DNA from: Candidatus Thermokryptus sp.
GTDB taxonomy: Bacteria > Bacteroidota > Ignavibacteria > Kryptoniales > Kryptoniaceae
Direction: 5' to 3'
DNA: 11,741 nt
NCBI GenBank assembly: GCA_028276305.1
Contig: JAPYWO010000010.1
Location: forward strand, 1-11,741
In this document: piece after piece, positions 6,796 to 11,741 of the stretch
How positions within the stretch are numbered: position 1 is the first letter of the stretch
Layout of the letters: each line of letters starts with the position of its first letter
Made by a program: the position numbers and the translations under genes
The notes under the pieces: generated by a model
The model's database searches: none
What the model was told of the DNA's origin: nothing
The model's input: only the letters and a program-made list of their open reading frames with translations

Positions 6796-8402
6796 TTAGA
6801 AATTTGCGACTGGAATTCACGAATGATTCTCTCTATATCTTCTTCACTTATCCCAGAGCCGTAAATTTTTTTCTCACTTTCAAGAGTTTTTTCCTTTGTC
6901 CACATCGGCGGATTGCCCGCCTTCAACTTTATCCTTTCCTCAATCTCTTCAATTATGCTTTTCACATCCCTTCTAATTTCAGGAACGCCGGAAAACCTTT
7001 TTGCATCCGAGCTTTTAATTCTATTCCCTTCAATATCGTGAAGTGGCAGAAGTTCATAAGCGAGTCGCTTTATCTGAATCAAATGTTTAGCAGTGACATT
7101 TTCAGAAATGATAGAATGCCCCAGGGTTCCGGGACCAAGCGTCATTGATGGATCAAGCCCTGTGGTATAACCCACAGCTCCAAGCGCAGCAACAGTATTA
7201 ACTAGAACTCTGAAAGCTGGTTTTTCAAGCGCAAATTTTACAATTATATCTGGGTCACTTGAATGAATTACCATAGTATGTCCAAGCCCACCGAATTCAA
7301 GAAGCTCAATACATCTATGGCAACCCTCCCTCCAGCCATCAACAGTGTAAAAAGCGAGTATAGGCGAGAGCTTTTCAACTGAAAGAGGATACTGTCTTCC
7401 AACCCCTTCAAGTTCAGCTATCAATACGCTTGTTTGCTCAGGGACTGAAAACCCCGCTTTTTGAGCAATATATGCAGCTGGCTTTCCAACAATTTCAGGA
7501 TTTATCCCTCCCTGCGGTGTCAAAATTATCCTCTCAAGTTTTGCTTTTTCATCCGGATTGCAAAAATAAGCGCCTTTTTTCTTAAACTCGTAAATAACTT
7601 GTTCCCTTATGGGTGAATCACAAACAACGGCGTTTTCCGCTGAGCAAAGCGTTCCATAATCAAAAGTTTTCCCAAAAACTATATCAGCAACCGCCTTCTT
7701 TATATTCGCAGTCCTTTCAATAAATGCTGGGACATTACCCGAACCTACACCATAAGCTGGCTTACCGATGCTGTAAACCATTTTGACCATCTGCGTGCTT
7801 CCCGTTGCGAGAATTAACGAAACATCCCGATGTTTCAAAAGCTCCATCGTACCTTCAATTGCCACCTCGGTCATACACTGAAATAAATTCCTCGGCGCTC
7901 CAGCTTTTTCAGCTGCGCTTTGCATTATTTGAATTGCTTCATAAGTGCATTTAACAGCTCTTGGATGAGGGCTTACGACAAGCGCATTTCTCGTCTTGGC
8001 GGAAATTAACGCCTTGAACATCGCCGTTGAAGTTGGATTTGTCGTCGGAATTAAAGCTGCTATAACACCCATCGGCTCAGCAATCTCAACAACTCTTTTC
8101 TCCCTGTCATAATTTATGACGCCAACCGTCTTTAAGTTTTTTATGGATTCATATGTAAATTTCGTCGCAAATTCATTCTTTAACTTTTTATCCTCCCACT
8201 TCCCTATCCCTGTCTCCTCAACCGCAAGACGAGCAAGCCGTTCCGATGCCTCATATCCAGCTTCAAACATCGCACGAACAATTTTATCAACTTGTTCTTG
8301 AGTATAATTTTTATACTCAAGAAAAGCTTCCTTCGCCTTTGCAACAAGCTCCCTCGCTTGCTGAATTGAGAGCAAATCCTTATGCGTTAGATCAATTGGC
8401 AT
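6792..8402 (-). CDS. CoA-acylating aldehyde dehydrogenase (EutE/PduP/AdhE-N type) with a C-terminal extension
   Basis: A 536-residue enzyme (from the ATG at 8402) expected to oxidise an aldehyde with NAD+ and CoA to acyl-CoA. Motifs are of the acylating branch: PTTNPTSTAMFKALISAKTRNA (about 119-140), GSGNVPAFIE, the catalytic cysteine C253 in FDYGTLCSAENAVV, FGGLGHTM, and GPGTLGHSI-SENVTAKHLIQIK near residues 423-445. No alcohol dehydrogenase domain follows, so it is not AdhE. After the catalytic fold come ~80 extra residues: charged helix, a short Gly/Pro linker (AGNPP), then a terminal amphipathic helix GISEEDIERIIREFQSQI. The frame extends upstream to a TTG at 8453; a GTG at 8426 would overlap the DUF296 stop by 4 nt and is a real alternative start. 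I chose 8402 because it places the conserved KDLLSIQQAREL segment near the N terminus, as in homologues. A perfect inverted repeat lies inside the gene. Confidence 0.9.
   Translation of the reverse strand: MPIDLTHKDLLSIQQARELVAKAKEAFLEYKNYTQEQVDKIVRAMFEAGYEASERLARLAVEETGIGKWEDKKLKNEFATKFTYESIKNLKTVGVINYDREKRVVEIAEPMGVIAALIPTTNPTSTAMFKALISAKTRNALVVSPHPRAVKCTYEAIQIMQSAAEKAGAPRNLFQCMTEVAIEGTMELLKHRDVSLILATGSTQMVKMVYSIGKPAYGVGSGNVPAFIERTANIKKAVADIVFGKTFDYGTLCSAENAVVCDSPIREQVIYEFKKKGAYFCNPDEKAKLERIILTPQGGINPEIVGKPAAYIAQKAGFSVPEQTSVLIAELEGVGRQYPLSVEKLSPILAFYTVDGWREGCHRCIELLEFGGLGHTMVIHSSDPDIIVKFALEKPAFRVLVNTVAALGAVGYTTGLDPSMTLGPGTLGHSIISENVTAKHLIQIKRLAYELLPLHDIEGNRIKSSDAKRFSGVPEIRRDVKSIIEEIEERIKLKAGNPPMWTKEKTLESEKKIYGSGISEEDIERIIREFQSQISK
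8295..8323. repeat. Perfect 13-bp inverted repeat inside the aldehyde dehydrogenase gene
   Basis: TTCTTGAGTATAA (8295-8307) is followed by three T residues and then its exact reverse complement (8311-8323). It encodes residues around LEYKNYTQEQ near the protein's N terminus, 80-108 nt into the coding sequence from the ATG at 8402. In the mRNA it would form a 13-bp hairpin with an AAA loop. No T tract follows on the minus strand, so it is not a standard terminator. Confidence 0.85.
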
Positions 8403-8422
8403 GTGTAGTTTAAATTTGTTTT

Positions 8423-8869
8423 TCACTCCATTAAAATTGTCCCCGGATGCCAAAGCGATAAGCCCGAACTTTCATCAAATACCCTTTCAAGAATTTCCCC
8501 TTCATATTCTTCTATAAAAATCTCACAAGCGAAAACAACCGTTCCTATCATCAAATGTCCCCCGAAACATTTTCCTTCTTCATCCGCAAGCGTTATATGA
8601 CAATGCACAAACGGCTGACCATTTAGCAAGCTCACATTTCCAGTGCAATTCAAAATTTCCATCGGTTTGTTAAATTCGTGATTGTAGTATTTTTTTTCAG
8701 TTTGATTGTAATATGCAACAACCGCTTTTTTAACAGCTCCTATGGCTGTTATCTTTCCAATTTTTATACCCTCCTCTTTACAAATCTTGGTAATTGAATC
8801 AAGCAGATCAGCCCCTTCCGGGATGCGACCGATATAAGTCCTGCGAATTGAGTATTGTTTCCTTGACAT
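8423..8869 (-). CDS. DUF296 / PCC-domain protein
   Basis: A 148-residue single-domain PCC (DUF296, plants-and-prokaryotes-conserved) protein. Features are an IGAVKKAVVAYYN strand after the first helix, the EILNCTGNVS strand and the HCHITLADEEGKCFGGHLMIG block. Histidines H89, H91 and H105 are the conserved set of prokaryotic members and could bind a metal; that is family knowledge, not proven here. The domain occurs in plants with AT-hooks as a DNA-binding accessory; no AT-hook is present, and the bacterial function is unknown. The frame opens at TTG 8896, but the ATG at 8869 has GGAG 8 nt upstream (8878-8881) and leaves a 16-nt gap after ruvB, so I prefer it. The following ALDH gene overlaps or nearly abuts it. 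Confidence 0.88.
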   Translation of the reverse strand: MSRKQYSIRRTYIGRIPEGADLLDSITKICKEEGIKIGKITAIGAVKKAVVAYYNQTEKKYYNHEFNKPMEILNCTGNVSLLNGQPFVHCHITLADEEGKCFGGHLMIGTVVFACEIFIEEYEGEILERVFDESSGLSLWHPGTILME

Positions 8870-8885
8870 TAAAATTTCTCCGGTT

Positions 8886-9932
8886 TTAGTTATCAAATAA
8901 ACCTGGCTGTTTTTCCGAACGCGTTTTTATATAGCCAAAATGTCTGTAAGCAAGTTCCGTTGCAACTCTACCACGAGGAGTTCTTTTGATAAATCCTTCT
9001 TGAATCAAATATGGTTCATAAACTTCTTCAATCGTTCCTTCCTCCTCACCTACAGCAACTGCTATAGTTCCGATGCCGACAGGTCCGCCGTTGTATTTTT
9101 CTATTATCGTTAAAAGAATTCTTTTATCCATATCATCAAGCCCGTGCTCATCTACATCAAGCGCTTTAAGCGCATATTCAGCGACTTCCTTCGTGATGAC
9201 TCCGCCATATTCAGCAAGATTTTTGTCAGCTTGAGCGAAGTCCCTTGACCTTTTCAGCAATCTATTTGCGATCCTCGGTGTTCCCCTTGACCTGCGGGCT
9301 ATTTCATAAGCGCCTTCTTCGGTTATCTGGATTTGTAAAATCTTCGCTGACCGTTTTATGATTTGACAAAGTTCATCGGGCGTATAATAGTCAAGCCGAG
9401 CGCTTATGCCGAACCTCGCCCTCAATGGAGCAGTTAAAAGCCCAGCCCTTGTGGTTGCACCCACAAGCGTAAACCTCGGCAAATTCAACTTAACACTCCT
9501 CGCATTTGGACCCGTATCAATCACTATATCAATTTTAAAATCCTCCATCGCAGAATAAAGATACTCCTCAACAACAGGACTTAAACGATGTATCTCGTCA
9601 ATAAAAAGAACTTCCCTATCGTTCAAACTTGTCAAAATCCCAGCAAGGTCACCCGGCTTCTCAATTACGGGACCTGATGTTACCTTTATACCAACACCAA
9701 GCTCATTCGCAATTATATAAGCAAGGGTTGTCTTACCAAGCCCTGGAGGACCAGTCAAAAGCACATGGTCAAGGGGTTCTTCCCTCATTTTAGCAGCTTG
9801 TATGAAAACCTTCAAATTATTGACGATTTTTTCCTGCCCGACGAAATCATCAAATTTTAAAGGTCTTAATTGTTGATCAACTTCAACATCAATTTCAAGT
9901 TTTTCGGGGTTTGTGTAGCTTGCTCTCGGCAT
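8886..9932 (-). CDS. ruvB: Holliday junction branch migration helicase RuvB
   Basis: A 348-residue AAA+ motor that, with RuvA, drives branch migration of Holliday junctions. In order: N-terminal [14 protein letters not shown] (22-35), Walker [10 protein letters not shown] (61-69), Walker B LFIDEIH (109-115), sensor 1 [11 protein letters not shown] (156-166), arginine finger R173 in ARFGI, sensor 2 region [12 protein letters not shown], and the C-terminal winged helix with [31 protein letters not shown] and [13 protein letters not shown]. Length is typical. The protein ends in QPGLFDN; QPGLF matches a QxxLF pattern like that of sliding-clamp-binding peptides. The ATG at 9932 has no Shine-Dalgarno; its short leader is filled by an inverted repeat. 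It is the first gene of a six-gene minus-strand unit. ruvA and ruvC are not in the window. Confidence 0.98.
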   Translation of the reverse strand: MPRASYTNPEKLEIDVEVDQQLRPLKFDDFVGQEKIVNNLKVFIQAAKMREEPLDHVLLTGPPGLGKTTLAYIIANELGVGIKVTSGPVIEKPGDLAGILTSLNDREVLFIDEIHRLSPVVEEYLYSAMEDFKIDIVIDTGPNARSVKLNLPRFTLVGATTRAGLLTAPLRARFGISARLDYYTPDELCQIIKRSAKILQIQITEEGAYEIARRSRGTPRIANRLLKRSRDFAQADKNLAEYGGVITKEVAEYALKALDVDEHGLDDMDKRILLTIIEKYNGGPVGIGTIAVAVGEEEGTIEEVYEPYLIQEGFIKRTPRGRVATELAYRHFGYIKTRSEKQPGLFDN

Positions 9933-9955
9933 AAAAACAAGTTTGCCTTGTTTTT
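9933..9955 (-). repeat. Inverted repeat filling the ruvB 5' leader (candidate operator or leader hairpin)
   Basis: AAAAACAAG (9933-9941) and CTTGTTTTT (9947-9955) are perfect 9-bp arms around a 5-nt spacer. The repeat ends directly against the ruvB start codon and spans the predicted transcription start about 5-8 nt downstream of the -10 box. It could be a protein-binding dyad or an RNA hairpin that hides the initiation region. Confidence 0.65.
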
Positions 9956-9959
9956 GTTT

Positions 9960-9988
9960 AATTTAAAAACAATTGGAGAGAATATCAA
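9960..9988 (-). promoter_or_regulatory. Predicted sigma-70-type promoter of the ruvB unit
   Basis: On the minus strand a -35 box TTGATA (9983-9988) is followed by a 17-bp spacer and a -10 box TAAATT (9960-9965). This places transcription start near 9952-9954 and leaves a leader of about 20 nt before the ruvB ATG. Confidence 0.65.
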
Positions 9989-10002
9989 CTTTTGTCCCCC
10001 CG

Positions 10003-10037
10003 TAAAAATAAAAAAGGGGCGGTTTAAAAACCGCCCC
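10003..10037 (-). terminator. Intrinsic terminator of the secreted-protein gene
   Basis: A 9-bp G/C-rich stem (10016-10024 with 10029-10037) has a 4-nt loop. On the minus strand it is followed by a T-rich tract, the complement of 10003-10015. It starts 8 nt after the stop codon at 10046. Its GGGCGGTT/AACCGCCC arms are the same as those of the terminator at 1422-1448. On the plus strand no T run follows, so it acts in one direction. Confidence 0.9.
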
Positions 10038-10045
10038 GCTATAAA

Positions 10046-11515
10046 TTACTTCACAAACATTAACTTCTTACTTTCAACAAATTTCCCCGCTCTCAATGTA
10101 TAAATATATGTTCCGCTTGCGAGTCCTTTCGCATCAAAAATGACTTTATACTTCCCCGGCTCAAGTTCATCATCAATAAGCGTAAACACTTCCTGACCAA
10201 GTATAGTGTAAATCTTCAAACTAACATGCTGCCTTTCCGGAATTGAAAATTCAATGATTGTACTCGGATTAAATGGGTTAGGATAATTTTGCTTTAATTC
10301 ATAACCGACGGGGATTTCATTGCCTATCTTTTCAACCTTTAAAGGAATCACTGGAAGCGTTCCTTGATAAATCCACTTGTCAACAGTCCAACCATAGTAT
10401 GACTGTGTATAAAGATTTTTCTTCTCGTCAAACTTCACATCATATGGCGAAGTATAGCCTGAGGCATTTCCTGGGATAATCCCGTCTGTTCTTGTGCTAT
10501 AACCGCCTGTCATGATAAAATTCCACTTAGCAATATCAATTGTGTCAATTGGCTCACCTGTTGTCCCACTAACAACATAAATTCTTCCATACGGATAACC
10601 CATTGAAAATGGAGAAGGTCTCCACACAGCACAAGCAATAAACAAAAGGTTATTTTCATCTAAATACTCTAAACCAATTGGTGTCCCCTTCCAAGCAGAA
10701 GAGCCACCCGTATCGGATTCACCGAGTTGAAATTTGAATCTCGCATCAATTTGATAACCCGTTTGAGGTGAGCCGATATACTTAACAACTTTTCTTTGTG
10801 TAGTATCGCTATAAGATACAAATAACCACGAACCATCATTGTTAACTTCAATGCCTTTGTAAACGCCATCGGGAAGATCAATTTTTAAAATTGGTGTTGC
10901 GATATGCGTTTCCCAAACGTTCGGATTACTTTTAATTGATGGGTAAATCTTGATATCATCATCTTTTCCACGACTGCTGTCATTGATTACATAAACACGC
11001 CCTTGAGAATCAAGGTCTAGAGAAAAGATTACATTATCCCCCGTTTCAATCCGATAGGGTGTTGGCAAAATGGTATCTCCAGTGAATTTAAAAACAAGAA
11101 TATTATGTTTCTCATCGTTATTTGCCACATAAATTAAACTATCTTCTGGAGTTGCGATTATAAACCAAGCATTTCGCATCAAAACTTCGTCAAACACATC
11201 GTTTGGATTTGTCCAAGGAAGGAAAAAGTTTCCAATCCCCGAGGAACCATAGCCATAATAATATAAACGACCCTTTGCTGAATCAGCATTAACATAGGGA
11301 ACAAGAAAACTCCTTGCGTTATAGGTTGTCACACAAGCAATGAAAGTATTTTCCTTAATGATACCAACACTTGGAGTATTATGTCCCGTACCATTTGTCG
11401 CGTCATCGTAGGTTGAATAAACGCAAAACCATTTTGAATTCCAGGTGGGTTGTTCTTGAGAAAAACTCAAGTCAAGGAAGAAAAGTAAGGTGAAAATAAA
11501 TATAATTGCTCGCAT
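10046..11515 (-). CDS. Secreted protein with predicted beta-propeller body and type IX secretion C-terminal sorting domain
   Basis: A 489-residue exported protein. Residues 1-19 form a signal peptide (MRAIIFIFTLLFFLDLSFS), with likely cleavage before Gln20. The body has repeated short beta motifs about one blade apart, such as SLIYVANN (126-133), GRVYVIND (172-179), WLFVSYSD (230-237), LLFIACAV (290-297), GRIYVVSG (310-317) and NLYTQSYY (367-374), suggesting a beta-propeller; no enzymatic motif is recognised. Residues from about 405 to the end are a sorting domain: LKQNYPNPFNPST, then LKIYTILGQEV, ELEPGKYKVIFDAKGLASGTYIYTL and a basic tail. This matches the T9SS_A (Por secretion) family, so the protein should cross the outer membrane by T9SS and be anchored or released. 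The ATG at 11515 has GAGG 7 nt upstream. It is monocistronic, with its own promoter and terminator. Confidence 0.9.
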   Translation of the reverse strand: MRAIIFIFTLLFFLDLSFSQEQPTWNSKWFCVYSTYDDATNGTGHNTPSVGIIKENTFIACVTTYNARSFLVPYVNADSAKGRLYYYGYGSSGIGNFFLPWTNPNDVFDEVLMRNAWFIIATPEDSLIYVANNDEKHNILVFKFTGDTILPTPYRIETGDNVIFSLDLDSQGRVYVINDSSRGKDDDIKIYPSIKSNPNVWETHIATPILKIDLPDGVYKGIEVNNDGSWLFVSYSDTTQRKVVKYIGSPQTGYQIDARFKFQLGESDTGGSSAWKGTPIGLEYLDENNLLFIACAVWRPSPFSMGYPYGRIYVVSGTTGEPIDTIDIAKWNFIMTGGYSTRTDGIIPGNASGYTSPYDVKFDEKKNLYTQSYYGWTVDKWIYQGTLPVIPLKVEKIGNEIPVGYELKQNYPNPFNPSTIIEFSIPERQHVSLKIYTILGQEVFTLIDDELEPGKYKVIFDAKGLASGTYIYTLRAGKFVESKKLMFVK

Positions 11516-11549
11516 AGCTCAACCTCAATTTTTATTTTCGTTCGCAATT

Positions 11550-11578
11550 AATTTAACGCTCCGAAAAACTAATGTCAA
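11550..11578 (-). promoter_or_regulatory. Predicted sigma-70-type promoter of the secreted-protein gene
   Basis: On the minus strand a consensus -35 TTGACA (11573-11578) is followed by a 17-bp spacer and a -10 TAAATT (11550-11555). Transcription would start near 11542-11544 and give a leader of about 28 nt containing the GAGG Shine-Dalgarno (11523-11526). Confidence 0.75.
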
Positions 11579-11615
11579 GAGGAAAGAATAATAAAATTCC
11601 CCATTAAAAAAATTG

Positions 11616-11697
<82 letters not shown>

Positions 11698-11709
11698 AAT
11701 TCTATGTTA

Positions 11710-11738
11710 AATATAGCAAAATCATAATTTAAAAGCAA
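11710..11738 (-). promoter_or_regulatory. Predicted sigma-70-type promoter of the tRNA-Leu gene
   Basis: On the minus strand TTGCTT (11733-11738), a 17-bp spacer and TATATT (11710-11715) lie 12 nt before the mature 5' end of the tRNA. This implies a 5' leader of only a few bases for RNase P removal. Confidence 0.7.
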
Positions 11739-11741
11739 GAA

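Noticed and set aside
8403..8453. ALDH start at TTG 8453
   Set aside because: It would overlap DUF296 by 31 nt using a rare start codon. ATG 8402 or GTG 8426 are more likely.
6792..8869. DUF296 and ALDH genes as part of a microcompartment locus
   Set aside because: No shell protein, PduL or other core enzyme gene is present in the window. Only the ALDH tail hints at it, so no locus is claimed.
8870..8896. DUF296 start at TTG 8896
   Set aside because: ATG 8869 has a well-spaced GGAG, whereas the TTG would overlap the end of ruvB.

Overview
The window looks like a moderately AT-rich bacterial chromosome from the Bacteroidota/Chlorobi/Ignavibacteria side of the FCB group, possibly a thermophile of the Ignavibacteria or Candidatus Kryptonia kind. 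The main clue is the secreted protein at 10046-11515: its C-terminal ~85 residues form a type IX secretion sorting domain of the YPNPFNPST type. The lineage is an inference from gene content, not from a marker-gene search. All intergenic gaps are short, no gene-free stretch exceeds 300 bases, and I see no insertion sequence, prophage or CRISPR array.

Layout. (1) 1-1448, plus strand: end of a succinate dehydrogenase/fumarate reductase operon, with the C-terminal 222 residues of SdhA, complete SdhB and a bidirectional terminator. (2) 1447-1731, minus strand: a small DUF971 (GBBH-like N-terminal) zinc-site protein, divergent from the next unit. (3) 1807-4591, plus strand: an uncharacterised radical SAM protein and a DASS/SLC13 sodium:dicarboxylate-type transporter. 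(4) 9932-4594, minus strand: a six-gene unit starting at a good promoter, in the order ruvB, DUF296/PCC protein, CoA-acylating aldehyde dehydrogenase, 3-methyladenine DNA glycosylase (AAG/MPG), macro-domain protein, glyoxylate/hydroxypyruvate reductase-type dehydrogenase. Spacings run from a 4-nt overlap to 21 nt. (5) 11515-10046, minus strand: the secreted sorting-domain protein with its own promoter and terminator. (6) 11697-11616, minus strand: tRNA-Leu(GAG) with its own promoter.

How they fit together. SdhAB oxidises succinate, and the DASS transporter could import C4-dicarboxylates, but their linkage here is only proximity. The six-gene minus-strand unit mixes DNA processing (RuvB, AAG glycosylase, macro domain) with aldehyde and oxo-acid metabolism (acylating ALDH, 2-hydroxyacid dehydrogenase). 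It may be a carbonyl/alkylation-damage cassette or simply a housekeeping operon of convenience.

Points most worth a second look: a perfect 13-bp inverted repeat inside the ALDH coding sequence (8295-8323); a 9-bp inverted repeat filling the ruvB leader (9933-9955); an amphipathic C-terminal helix on the ALDH that resembles a bacterial-microcompartment encapsulation peptide; and two terminators about 8.6 kb apart with identical 8-bp arms.
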